NCBI GenBank assembly: GCA_944470555.2
Contig: OX104128.1
Location: forward strand, 46,917,920-46,981,919
Length of the DNA stretch: 64,000 nucleotides
DNA from: Heterobilharzia americana
Taxonomy: Eukaryota; Platyhelminthes; Trematoda; Strigeidida; Schistosomatidae
Reading direction: 5' to 3'
The notes below the pieces were generated by a model, which was given only the letters and a program-made list of their open reading frames with translations, made no database searches and was not told where the DNA came from. Positions 25,456 to 37,859 of the stretch are shown here, piece after piece. Made by a program: the position numbers and the translations under genes. Numbering within the stretch: the first letter of the stretch is position 1; every line of letters begins with the position of its first letter.

Positions 25456-28390
25456 GTGAGCTTTCAAATAATTTATATATGTATAAATATATACTACTTG
25501 TGAGTAGGCAAATTCACTTACTTAAATATTGTGTTATCCTTGTCGTCAAGACCACCAGGACATACCAGCAGCTTACGAATGCACACATATTACGTGCAAA
25601 CCTTCCTTTGAATATAAATTTGAAGATATTTTCATGACCATCACAATTCTCTGTTTAATGCTCAACTGCTCCTGTTTCGTTTCCTGAGGTCCGAAACAGA
25701 TGCTGGGTGTGAGTTGAACAAATTCTTTCATAAGTGTCCTCAGATCCTGCACTCCTCTGTAGTAGTATTAATCGGTGAACAATGTTGAGGTCATGTATAG
25801 AGTTACTGATATAATAGTCATCTGTTTATTCGGATGTAAACAGCTACAGAGAATTTCTATCCCATCCTATTTCTATCCTGTAAGCACTCGTATTTATCGT
25901 TGTTAAAGATGTACTAATGGCTACTACTCAGTACATTTCAAACTTTCTAATGATCGGATTTTTTCTAAAATTCACTTGGCTGGCTTTAAAAGTAGATGAA
26001 ATAGCCCTCTCATGCGAAGACGGAGAACATCCAGGATCTCCTAAAAGGAAATGCAAAGAAATCTAAGTATTTTTAACATGTCTTTTGCACTTGTCAGACA
26101 TAAAATTACGCTTCAGGACTGGTCTGCACTTGCTTCTAATTCAACGATAGGTGAAAAAGTTATGAAGTGCATTTAGTTCTTACTAAAGAAGTGGCATCTG
26201 CTATACTGGGTCAGTTGCTGAAGAAACCTTAGCTTGGATTGGGTAAGTTCGTTTGTCACTTGTCAGCATACATCATCTTTGGTGCTAGCAGAATATCAAC
26301 ACAACTATCTAAGAACCCCTATGCTATTGAGCATTTAACCGTTTACGTTGTAATTGTCTAGGCTTTGCTTGCTGATATTCTTGACAACTTTAATCAATGC
26401 AACTTTGTTCCTTTAATTAAACATCATTTGACAAGATGTCCTGGCTATGGCTTATCACAGTGCTGTTGCGACTGGATAAGCGAACAAGTAATGTATACAC
26501 TATTGAAAGATATCAACCAGAAAGGACAAATAGGCAGTTATATCTGTTGATATCCAAAGACGTATTCGTGCATATCTTTCCCCTTTTGAGCACATTTGTT
26601 TATGAAATTCTGTAGTCTAGTACTGAATTTACTAACACCTAGAGACAGAGAAACTGACTGATATCAAGTTGACTGGAATGTCTGCTGACTGTTGATGACG
26701 TTAAAAACCACTCTTAATAAAAATATATAACCTATCTGAATCTTGGTCAAGATATGACGGAATAGTTTCACGAATATTGATCAGTGAGGGAAAAGTTGAC
26801 ATTAGATATAAATTAAATTTGCGTAAATCTTAAAGTATTTGAAATAAGAAACTTCTGACGTTTCGCACGGAAGTCTGACCAGAGCTTCTTAAGAGGAATA
26901 ATCAAGATCTACATTGTCATAAATGTACGTTACAGATTAAAAATCACGCAGTTCATCTCACTGTCTAAATAAAAAGTACATAAAATTAGTGATAAATAGC
27001 AGTTAATCTTTAGAACCAACCGAAGGAATTATAGACAAATGTATTTATCAAAATAAAGATGTTCTGCTAAAACCAAAGTTTTGCTTTCTTTCTACGATAA
27101 CAACTGATTGTCATTTTGTAAATGGTTATATATAATTGTTATGATGTTTCTTTATGAACGGTTTTGACAAATTTCGCAACACTTCATTAATATGGTAGGG
27201 GAAATGATGTTGGTAAATTTATTATGAGGTTATTGGAAGTTTTAATTTTGAGGTAGTAATTATTACAGACTGACATTATTGGAGAACCATTGAAAACCTT
27301 AGATCACTGGACAGCTGCTTCATCGTAGTATGGGATTACTGCTTAGCAGTACGCACCCACGACTCGGCTAGGGATCTAACTCAGGACCTTTAGGTTTCAC
27401 GGTTAGTGTGCTAATTATTCAGCCTCTGAGTAGGAATTCAATGGTCCACAGTTTCCTACTTCTGTCAATTCGCGATATAGCGGAATTATCATCAAATGCC
27501 TTTAGTGAGCATACACCCCAATCCTGACTGGTTGACCGCAAAGGTCACGGCTTTTCACTAGATATTCAGGATATCCATCTGGAAGCATTTAAGTAATGTA
27601 TTTTAAGGTTTATGGGGGTTTTAATTTTGAGGTAGTATTCATCAATGACTGATGCTGATAAATTTAACCAAAATATATTTACTTTCAAACAATTCATCTT
27701 CAGAAATAGAGGTCACTACTTAAATGATGCAAAAATACAACCTGTAGATGAAGTTTAGCAAACCTGGCTGAAGAAAATGGAATATTACTAGAAATTTATG
27801 AAATACCAAGAATATGTCACTTAAAAGAAAGCTTATGAAACCAAATTAACAAATATTGTTCATACATTCCAAACAGACGCATACTTCAACTCCTGCATGA
27901 AACAATTGGTTCTCCGTTCACTCATGTCCTTATTATAGTTTCCACAATTATTTCCTCTTTTTAAAATTTGTTTATTTATAAGTGATACTGAGAATAAAGG
28001 TAGTTGTTGCCCTCATATCCTATAATCTAATTTGATTGGTCTAAGTATTGTCCCTTCCTGCATATCCTTATTGTCTATTTGAATATTTTCCTATTTTAAC
28101 TTGCATTCCACCTCAGTTAATGCAGCGTGTTGGTAAGAGCTACTGCAGTTTTTGTGAGACTCACATTCAGCTTGGTCATCTTCGATTTATTGCGTCAAGG
28201 TTGACACAATCATCAATATGATTAGCAGCAGATTCACACATGCATAAGATTTGATACCCAGTGATTGAAATGTTTTAGAGTTGTGTCACTATCACATTGT
28301 TATAACAAGCCAAAAGTAATAGAAAATATCATATTTTTCTCATTTTCTTCATGCTTTTTATTATGACTTTTGTTTCACTGTTTTTTTAAG
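25456..28390 (+). other. DNAH2 intron 1 (2.9 kb)
   Basis: Intron bounded by gtgagc and a tttttttaag acceptor. A degenerate SINE lies at 27290-27600. The rest is AT-rich without recognised genes; a 61-codon frame at 26365-26550 has no known match. Confidence 0.8.
27290..27600 (-). repeat. SINE copy (family B), diverged
   Basis: Aligns along its length, in the same orientation, with the better copy at 43497-43790. Shared segments include cactggacagctg, tagtatggga, gcagtacgcacccacgac and cgcgatatagcg. The B box has decayed (gggatctaactca on the + strand). Confidence 0.65.
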
Positions 28391-28726
28391 ATATGTGAAT
28401 GTCAAAAAGATTTTGGTCGCTATGAAGAAGGTAATAAAACAGTAATGCCAATATTTCAAGGGATTCGTGGTTCAGAAATTGAAATTCTCTTGACAACGAT
28501 TGAACAAATGTTTTCAAAATTGATGTATAATTTATTTGAGAAACGTCATTCTATCCTGGATGTGAAAGCTACATCATGGCACGATGATTATAACCGTTTC
28601 AGGAGTGGTATTAAAGATTTAGAGATAATGATGCAAAATGCTATCAACACAGCATTTGAAACTGTAACAACTATTCAACAAGGTGTTGAAATATTGGATA
28701 TTTTTGCTCATCTTCAAAATCGTGAG
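28391..28726 (+). CDS. DNAH2-like exon, tail region
   Basis: Encodes 112 residues of the dynein stem, continuing in phase 0 after the first large exon. Motifs are ICECQKDFGRYEEG at the start, GILDVK-like SILDVKATSWHDDYNRF, and GIKDLEIMMQNA. The order and spacing match DNAH2, where this part follows FAQVDAFIQRC directly. The acceptor is tttaag at 28385-28390 and the donor gag/gtatat at 28727, phase 0. No frame damage is visible, which suggests a functional gene. Confidence 0.92.
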
Positions 28727-29750
28727 GTATATCATCTTATTGCTTGAAGAAAGTTTTGATAAAGTTAACAAAAGTTTCGTTTCTACAACTGAATAAAATA
28801 CTAACTGTTTCAAATGTACCTGACGGTTAACGTTTAAGGGTCTGTTAGAAACGTTCCAAATTAGTCCCTTTCTAACTTATTGTTTAGGTCTGACTACCAC
28901 TTAAACCTTAATTCGACTGAAACCATACTTCTCGTTGAAAGGATCAATTTTTCTTAGTCAGTGTTTCTGACTATTTTGACAAGAAAACAATGAAATTTAA
29001 GATAAAATTTGTTTGAAACATGGGTAATTTTACTGTCAATTATCTGAAAGCTTCAAGGTCTGAAAATTTAAGTTATGTCAACCAACTTCATTTCGAATGA
29101 TGAGATAAAGTTTAAGTCCTTCCATAGTTCACATTGTACATAAGACCTGTGAACATCGTCCAGTAAGATACAATATAAATTATGCACTGAAAACCACCTT
29201 CAAGGAAATGTGCATGAATACTCAATCTTATTCTAAATATCAGTGCTATTAAAATTGATAATTTTGAATTTAGCAGACATAAAAATTTCAATAAACTAAA
29301 ACAACGGTTAAATGCCAAAGATAGAATTCGGTTCAATTAAAAAAAGCTTCAAACATTTTTATTTAACATTTACCTATAACTTAAGCATATTTTTCTAATA
29401 AACTAGTGAACATAGAGGGTTCAGAAACTGAAGGGCCTAGATGTTTTCAGAAAAATGTCCATTGAAGTGAAATACACATTAGGCCAATATTTCATGTAAG
29501 CAGAATTATGAAATTCAAAGTGTATGAATCTCTTAGTTCACAGGAATATTCTAGAAATCGAAATCATAATCAAAAGGCTGAAGACCTGTGAAAGTAAAGT
29601 GGCAAGTAATAGTTCTGATTGGTTCAAATGAAATGTATATTGAAAAAAGAAGATAGAATACTTTTCAGGGAATGCTCACTAATTCGCGAAGTGCATTTAA
29701 AGCTATGGGAAGACTCGGAGTATCTGTAGTATTCAAACAAGTACCTATAG

Positions 29751-29803
<53 letters not shown>

Positions 29804-30493
29804 CAACCAACACTTCATCTCTTTTTTCATCAACATCACAAAATCATGAGCTATTATTTACCTCATCCCTTTTTCTGTTTGTGCTCTTGAGCATTGCAGC
29901 TGCTCATATTCTCATTTTCATTTATTTAGTCTTTCTTCACGTTAAATCTCAAATCTCTTCCGGGATATTAAGTTTATATGCTTTGACAATTACGCTTTTT
30001 AATATACTTTAGGTATATATAATAAATTATGTTTAATTAGACAGAAACTATCACTCTCTCAAGCACTAGTTTAGTGAAATGTCAGTTTTTTGAGTGTTAC
30101 ATCTTCCACATCTAGAAGAAAGTAGTCTATTTCCTAGGATTACAGGTACAACTGGCTAGCGATTGTCAATAAAACGCAAAAAGTAGATTCTAAGTTTCAT
30201 AAATTGTTAGTTATAGCCATCCAGCAATAAAAGCAGTACACTCTAGTGTTGAATTACTTCACTTGTTAGTAAAGATAAAAATGCGTACAATGAGAGTGCC
30301 TCATTAATTCGGATAAATAACATAGCGTTGGCAACGATGCAGTAACAGATTGGGGTAAAAATCCTCACTTCACTAGTACGTTCAAACAGATGAGGCTGAG
30401 AAGGAGCCTCAAAATATTTCTATTTCTCCACTTTAAAAGTTATTAGCAATAAATTTCGTAAAATATCATTAAACTTATTCATTTACTTTCAAG
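28727..30493 (+). other. DNAH2 intron 2 (1.8 kb)
   Basis: AT-rich intron that contains a long TA microsatellite (29755-29798). No transposon or gene was recognised. Confidence 0.8.
29755..29798. repeat. (TA)22 microsatellite
   Basis: An uninterrupted run of 22 TA dinucleotides in DNAH2 intron 2. Such runs are usually length-polymorphic. Confidence 0.95.
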
Positions 30494-30682
30494 ACCATAA
30501 GAAGAACTATTGACAATAAAACACATGAACTGATATCACTTTTTGGAGATACTTTAAATCAAGTTAAGAAGGAAATGACTCAGCGTGTTTACACTGGTAC
30601 ACCTGTACCAACTGAAGCACACTACAGTGGACAAGCTATGTACTGGAAATTTTTACGTCGTCGATTGGAAAAGGATATGTTG
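30494..30682 (+). CDS. DNAH2-like exon, tail region
   Basis: Encodes 63 residues that start TIRRTIDNKTHELISLF and end AMYWKFLRRRLEKDML. In other DNAH2 chains the same place has an RTYDKK start and a HILRRR box. The acceptor is tttcaag ending at 30493 and the donor ttg/gtgagt at 30683. Both flanking introns are phase 0. The exon contains no ATG-initiated frame of its own and was found by splice sites and family match. Confidence 0.9.
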
Positions 30683-31539
30683 GTGAGTTATTGCTACGTT
30701 ATATCTTGGATTATTCGTATACAATAATGATCAAGAAACAGATATTTAGATTAGTGTACAGTACATGAAATAAAATGAACCAGTGGCAGAAAACCTAATG
30801 TTTTCATCGTATGCGCTATTTTGAAACATAGTCATCTATGGAATTATAGAAATCTGAGAGAACCCTTTTAGTTGATGACTGTGCTCATAACATAAACCCA
30901 CTGGGAAATTCAAATGTTCACGCAAATATTTATACACGGAGGTGCATAAAATAAGTGGAAGATCAATACTTTTATAAAAACACTCTTGAATTCAGTACAA
31001 AAGATTCATGACTGTTAGTTTATTATTCTTACGGGAAATTAGTTTATCCAAAGAAATCAAAAACAGACGGGTTACTTGTATGATGACAGAATGCCTCATG
31101 CATTAAAATCAATTTTTTGTCATTTGCAACAAAACTCTGCATAATGTGAATATAAGGGTCCTTCATGGACACTTCTATCTTGCTCTCAATTTGAATTTAC
31201 GCAACCTAATGCTGTACACATATGCGAACAACTAAACAAAATTTCAAACACACAGCTTTTGAACTGTTTCCAGTATTAGAACTCCAAATATTAGTGACGA
31301 CGTTTGCTTACATCACTCTTGTCAGACTCTGGAGTGTAAAGACTTTCATAACAACAAGTGAAATAACCAATAAGACAGACAGACAAAATCAATGTTGAAC
31401 CTCGCACGAAAGCGAATCGGCTTAAGTCGTCACACTTCACAACAGTATACAAAGAAAAATTGGGTAGAAAAAGAGTGACATCTGAGAGAATAAAAAATTT
31501 TGGAGATATAGGTTGGTGCGAATATTCAGGCTTTAGAAG
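30683..31539 (+). other. Start of DNAH2 intron 3, no recognised feature
   Basis: AT-rich intronic DNA before the retroelement remnant. Only chance-length frames. Confidence 0.6.
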
Positions 31540-34500
31540 ACGACAAGGAGTGAAACAATATGCGCCACTGTGACCAGTTTTCAGCCGTGTCACCATAATT
31601 TTTCAACCACTGGTTTCTATCGTCTAGGGAACCCCGACCAGGTAGTCCACACCTTCCCATACGGCTCAGATCAACAGTCAAGGGCTTCATTGACTTGACT
31701 GGTCTTGGTCTGGCCACCCTGCACCCTCTTTCAACTTAATTCCGCTTCCTCCAGCGTGGCATGTTGAGGCAAGCAATGACTCGGCATGCGCAGTACATTT
31801 CCAAGCTATCCTAGCTGATGAAGGCTCACAATCCCATTAATCGACTTACTGGTCTCGCTTAGCACTCTTCGATTGACCTCAGTACGGTGCACACGGTGAT
31901 TCCACCAAACGTAAACAATGCTAAGAAGACATCTGTGATCGAAACCCTCTAATCGCTTCATGTCTTCTTCTTTCAAAAACTGTCTCATAGCCATATAACA
32001 CCACAGAACGGACTTCATCGCAGTCTACGCGTCTCTTGATGTATAGTCAAATGTCTTGCCAGTGGGAGCCATAAATGATGCAGGATGACAATTGCCAGAT
32101 GGACCTTCTGTATCCGAGCTGAGATATTGTCATCAACCAGCTGGTTGGGGCTGACGTAACTCCCTAAGTGAGTGAAGTGGTCGATACATTCAACCACTCC
32201 ACTCCTGATCAGAAAACTAGGAGTGGTTGGAGACCAGTCCTGAAGCATCACCTTACATCTAACAGGTGTGAGCTAAAAGTATCCCAAGCATACTCAGATT
32301 TGTGCTGAACGCGTTCAAAAAACCCTGCATTTTGTCAGTGTCTATTTCTGGCAGGACAATATTGGATTGGATCTTGTTTACTACTGGGAGCGTGTGGGTG
32401 GTTGAGGCTTTCAGGTCGCCTACACATCAGCATCATCTGCAAACTCCAAATTAACTAGATGCCCTCCAGTGGGTAAGTCAATCCCTGTGAAGTTAGAGAC
32501 ACCTATGATTATGTCCATTAGTACGTCTACAAAGAAATTAAACAGGAATGGTGACATTGAACATCCCTGGTTATCATTGGTTTACATGACACCTCTCTAT
32601 TAACCAACACTTACGTGGCTGCATGGATCCTAATAGAAGGCTTTGATAAGCCTTAAATACTTGTCTGGTACTCGTTTCTAAGCTAGACACTGCCACAACA
32701 CATCATGGTCGACTGAGTCACATTCTAGCTTCAGGTCAAGAAATACGGCATGTTAGCCAATGGCCAGTAAGTGCGACTCTGTTCCCGAACCTGTCGGAGG
32801 GTAAAAATATGATTTATGCACCCTTGCCTGGGTCTAAAACCTGCCTGATTTTCTTGAGTTTGCCTTTCTCAAGCTCCAGTTAGACGTTGGATAACTATGG
32901 ATCCTATTATCTTTGGCACGATATTTGTCAAGCTATTTCCCCCACGGTTGTCACAAAAAGCTTTCTCTCCCTTCTTATAGACTTGAATGTTAAGCGAAAT
33001 AGCCAAAACTGACGGCACCACCTCTGATAACTTTATACTACCTAGTACCTCCGTCATTTTAATTAGCGATCTCCTACGCCCATCCTTGAAAACTTCAAAC
33101 ATTAAACTGTCAGGTCCTGCTGTTTTGAATCGTTTCGGGTTCGATAAAACTTTCCCAACTTAATAAATAGTTGAAAGATCAACATACGGTTCGCATTCAG
33201 ATATAGGCTTGATGTTGAATAACTGAAGTCTTGCTAGTTGAACTCTAATTTGAAGTGTTCTACCTAACGTTCTAGCCGCCTGTCCTGGTAGGTTATCGAC
33301 GTCCTATCCTTTTTGTTGGTGTTTTCAGTCACCATCGTTTCCTTCTTGCTGGTATCCTTAACGAACTTAAAAAGTTGCTGGGTGTTACCTATCATTGATA
33401 CCTTCTCTATCTTCCACGCTTTCATCATCCATGAATGCTGTCGAACGACGCAGAGTTTTGATCAACTTACGTTTAAGTTGCTTTCTATCTTCATTGTGAT
33501 AGGAAGCAGCCAGCTGGAAACAGTCTTCTGGCACCAGTCATTTCGGATGACATTGTGGAGATCCAATGACGTTTGTTAACTTTCGGATGTGGGATATTGA
33601 TTGTCTTTACTGTTGTTACTACAGCAAACTAAATATCACTCCATATTTCTTCATGATGACCATTGCTGTTCCGTTCAGATAAACGCTTAGCTATCTCCTC
33701 CCTCAACACATCTAATTCATGTTTTCATCCTTCAGTCGACTACAGATATGCTTGCCTGCCATCTATTTTCTACAACCATTAGGAAAGACATACACGAGCC
33801 CGTACTAACGCCCGGTTGGAGTCCAAACTTGTACTCCAGAAAGAGTGACAACTCTCCACCGATCCTCTCCAGCAATGGCTTACAACAATGCGATCTATCT
33901 CTGTTCCTTGTTGGTTTGAAGTTGGTGGACGCCATATGAAACGGTGTCTCTCTTCATGCCTAAGGCTAGTGTTGGTCAGAAACAGGTGACTATAGAGACA
34001 AAATTCGAACAGACGGTCATCGTTGTTGGTCCGTCGGTATGAGTTTCCGTAAATACCTCCAAAATCCCTTTCCAACTGCGTCAGCTTCTCTATATAGGCG
34101 TTAAAGGTACCTCCCATTATAACTGTATCTGAACGTTTTGCTTTCTGTAGCAAAGTTGACAGAATTCATCCTTTGTATCATCCGACCTGCAGTCGGTGGG
34201 TGCGTAGGGGGGAGTGAGAATAGTCATCGCCTAGCCTTACAATCCTTCCTATTCCTTACAGATTCATTCAGTCGAACAGCACACAGACTTCTGTTGACTG
34301 GTATCCAGTTGAAAAGCGCACTTCCTGTCCTACAAATCAATGCTACGCCTACACCGGCAAGTCCAATAGAGCTAGCCGACGGCTCTCTGAATACTTATAA
34401 GATGAATTTTAAAGACTCATAACCATGACCAGGTGAGTTCAGTTTCACAACCACACCCAGGTCGTGTATATGTGTCTCAGAGACACAGCACACATTCATG

Positions 34501-34880
34501 GCTAGAGATTCCAGAGTTTTGGTGAGTGACGCTTGCTATCCAATTTGGCATAAAGTTCGGATGTTGAAAGCTCCAACATAAAATCGATGGCGGGATCTTA
34601 GAAGCCTAGGAATAAGGTTTCGATGGCGTTGGTCGTTAACAATGGTTGCAGAATGAGAGGTTGGGTAAGATGTAGAAGGTTTAATGTTAGTATCAGGAGG
34701 CGAAAGCAAAGGAAGAGACAGAGTTCAGGAGGATATGTTTGATTGGATCTTGTGTACTACTAGAAGCGTGTGGGTGGTTGACACTTCCCAGCTACCCATG
34801 CCAACTAAGTATGCATATAATTACTTACCATTAGCTAAATTTCTCTTCCAAAAAGAAATGGAACAAACCTAAACTCAACT
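31540..34880 (-). mobile_element. Decayed EN-RT non-LTR retrotransposon in DNAH2 intron 3
   Basis: Runs right to left, antisense to the gene. FNIRTLCQIGQQ-like endonuclease sequence lies near 34500-34580. An endonuclease frame at 34153-33779 has GGTFNA, RRTNNDDRLFEF and ERHRFIWRPP; the usual GDFNA aspartate is replaced by threonine. RT pieces follow at 33102-32869 (YKKGEKAFCDNRGGNSLTNI) and 32251-32015 (FTHLGSYVSP, ISARIQK), with a C-terminal FDHRCL box at about 31930. Stops, indels and the mutated endonuclease box make it inactive. It belongs to an EN-RT family common in flukes that differs from the RTE copies elsewhere in the window. I leave the clade open (RTE- or CR1-related). Confidence 0.75.
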
Positions 34881-35520
34881 TTGACAGCAAATGAAATGAC
34901 CAATTAGACTTCTTCATTTTACAGAAATTCTACCTTCCCAGCCGAATTTAAGAAGCCTAGTTGACGATTTTAGTCGTTGGTAAGGTGGACCTTAGAGCCA
35001 CTCCACGACTCTATAGACGATCCCTTCTAAAGGCTACACTAACAATTAGTGAAATATTCAAGTGGGCCTCGGTATTTTATGAAAAGACTAACTTACTGAA
35101 CGAAGTAGAGAAATGTAATTGGTTAACTGTGTTGTTATTAGAGTGGCCTCACAGTCATTGGTTTTGAAAATCCGCTGACTGTGTACTCTGGCATTACACT
35201 GAAATAATATTATGATAACGGACAGACTAATCATCTGGTTTGACAAGTCATTTCATGCGGTGACTTTAAAGCCACCGTAACAATTGCTGAAATAACCGAT
35301 GGGGCTGAGATATTTCGGCAGGACAGTCCTTCATAAAATGAAGAAAAGTAATTGGTTCTCGACAGTGGTTAGGGTGACCTTAAAATTGGACTCCTTTATT
35401 TCGACTAGAAAGGCAGACTTTTATAATATAGAAAAATCAAATTGGTTACTTCATTTGTTCCAAGAGTTGACTTTACATTCGTCCCATTTTTTTGGAGGAC
35501 AAATTTAACTCAAGTTAAGC
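34875..35520. repeat. Array of foldback repeats upstream of DNAH2 exon 4
   Basis: Contains three to four diverged hairpin units. A 5' arm such as gtgactttaaagccaccg...gctgaaataacc (35268-35306) is followed about 40-80 nt later by an inverted arm such as aattggttctcgacagtgg...agggtgacctt (35345-35390). Similar pairs lie near 34884/34975 and 35020/35125. The family is the same as at 36290-37460. Confidence 0.7.
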
Positions 35521-35969
35521 AGTTGTATGCATGCTACTCTACGCTACTGATATATGTATGTATATGATCCCTTATTGTTATCCTCAACATAGGTAAAAAC
35601 GGCTGTTGCAAAGCGATGAAATTATGCACTTTCTAAAGGAAAATTGAATACCCCTGAGTTTCTAATCTTAGTGTCTGAACTGCATAAATTTTATGTGACA
35701 GGTCAATAAAACATTCTATCAAGAATTCAAAGTATGATATTTTAACTTAAAAAGATACTGCAGTAATCTTTCAAATAAATTCACTAAATTTGTTCATCAA
35801 AAAATGATTTCAAATCCATTTAAGTAATTTGTCCAGTATATGAGTAAATTACCTTGGATATTTTTGTTTACTAAAAAACTATTTTAGGCATTGAAATATT
35901 AAAAGAAAGTCATGAAATGATGTATTGAATAAAGGTATCACTAGTAATATCTTATTTTCATTTTTATAG
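35521..35969 (+). other. 3' end of DNAH2 intron 3
   Basis: AT-rich, ending in the acceptor tttttatag at 35961-35969. No other feature seen. Confidence 0.6.
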
Positions 35970-36107
35970 GCTATAGATCAAGCATTTTTCTTACCTTTAA
36001 TGGAAACTGATTTAACAGATCACCGCCAGCAGTGCATACAAACCTGTGAAGCATTAGAAGACCTGACTAGAAAAACATATAATGAATTCCAAGTAATAAT
36101 TGAACCA
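35970..36107 (+). CDS. DNAH2-like exon 4, 46-residue tail exon
   Basis: A short exon encoding AIDQAFFLPLMET at its start and ending YNEFQVIIEP. It corresponds to the region of other DNAH2 chains that begins with an AxxHFLP-type motif. Acceptor at 35968-35969, donor cca/gtaagt at 36108. Length 138 nt, divisible by three, with phase 0 on both sides, so skipping it would keep the reading frame. It is flanked on both sides by arrays of the same foldback repeats. Confidence 0.88.
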
Positions 36108-36289
36108 GTAAGTTTAAAATTGTAGTATATCATCAAGAATAAGGTGAAATCAGTCGCTTTTGTAGTCACTAATATCATGAATTAATACTTATTCGAATAT
36201 CGAAAGTAATTTCATTTTTTTAAACTCATGAGTATCACTGAGACTAAAAACTGAAATTTCTGCTATTTTCAAATCATTAGTCAAACTCC

Positions 36290-37460
36290 ATCCTGATATC
36301 ATATAAACTGAATTTTGAACTGCTAATACTGGGGAGACTTTAAGGACTACGCTAGCAACAACCTAAGTAACCAATTAGATTTCTATATTTCGACTCGAAA
36401 GGCAGATCTTCCTAAAATAGGAAATTCCAATCGGTTATTTCATTTGTTGCTAGGATCCTTCATAAAGTCAGTCTGAATAAGCAATTACAGTACTATGATT
36501 TATAAAAAACTAACGTCCCAACCGAAATGTCAAAACTTGATTGATTATTTCAACAATTACTAGGGTGACCTTAAAGTCAATCCGAATACCAAAGGCTACC
36601 CTAACAAATACTGAAATAACCAATTAGGCTTCTTCATCTCAACTGGAAAGGCAGATTTTTATACAATAAAGAAATCTGGTTGGTTATTTTAGCTGTTGCT
36701 AAGGTGGCCTTTGAAGTCACGTCAAAGTAACAAGTACTTGCTGAAAGCCCCAAAATTTTGCCTTGACAGACAAACATGACTTTAAAGGCTATCATAACAA
36801 CATTGGAAATAACCAATAAGATTTCTGTATTTTATGAAAATCTGTCCTCCAAGCCGAAATACTGTGACATGACTGGTTATATCAGCAGTTGCCAGGGTGA
36901 CTGGACGACTTTAAAATCCATCCCAGCAACTAACAAAATAACCAATCAGGTTCGGCGTTTTCGCTAGGACGATAATTTTTCATGGAATGAAGAAAAGTGA
37001 TTGATTATTTCATCAGTTGCTGGATGGCCTTTAAAGTGACCGGGTGCTTTTTAAAATGCCCTTAAAGTCACCCCGTTTCGCACTTTTTCTCGAGTGACGT
37101 CAAAGGCCATCCTAACGACTGACAAGATAGCCAATTAGACTTTTATATTTTATGAAAAACCACCTTTCTAACCGGAATACCGAAATTTGATTGGCTAATA
37201 CAGCTGTTGCTAAGGTGGCCTTTAAAGTCGTCCCATTTTCTCTTTCCCGTAGATTGTGTTTTGCACTCATTTAAAGGTTACTCCCTTTCCTTCTAAAGGT
37301 GCTGGACTATTTTCAAGACTACCCTAGCAACTGACGATGCAGCCAATTACATGTTTTTATTTTCTGAAAAAGTACTTTCCCAGGAGAAATATCGAATTCT
37401 GGTTGGTCATTTCAGCAGTTACTGGGGTGGCCTATAAATTCGCCCGTAAAGAAGTATCCT
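36290..37460. repeat. Array of foldback repeats downstream of DNAH2 exon 4
   Basis: Six to seven alternating units. Forward arms of the form gactttaaaggct...ctgaaataaccaat occur near 36335, 36590, 36776, 36904, 37090 and 37310. Inverted arms of the form ttggttatttcagctgttgct...ggtggcctttaaagtc occur near 36420, 36535, 36680, 36870, 36998, 37190 and 37400. Each pair can fold into a hairpin with a loop of roughly 60-90 nt. Units differ by many substitutions, so the array is not recent. No coding capacity. A foldback or MITE-like family is likely. Confidence 0.75.
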
Positions 37461-37859
37461 CTCACCTTTCAAAAAAATCGAAATCAGCGTAAAAATGTGT
37501 ACCGTAACTCTTTTTCTCGTTTATGAGAAACAGTGAAAGCTCTTAATTTCGATCAGCCTTCCTCTTCTGTTCACGTTCATCAGAAGGTTTTGAAGTTACT
37601 GACATTGTTATTTTGAGCCATGAACTAGAATCATCAAGTATATTCAGATGGAATGCAGGCTACAATTTTTTAATACCTAATTGAGGAAGTAACAAAGTTT
37701 GATGTTAATGATAATAATCAACCAAGTGTGATTATAGTTAAAGTTGTCAGAACACGTATATCGAACCTATGATTTACTGTTTGCAAAAAGCGTTATTCAG
37801 TACTGAAATGGTGGAGAATATTTGTAACTCAAGTGAATGTTCTTAGTTGTATTGTGTTC

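Noticed and set aside
29672..29890. 72-codon plus-strand frame with an IY repeat
   Set aside because: Produced by the TA microsatellite; no coding support.
36290..37460. CRISPR-like repeat array
   Set aside because: Units are inverted hairpin arms with strong divergence and uneven spacing in a eukaryotic intron; there are no uniform direct repeats or spacers.
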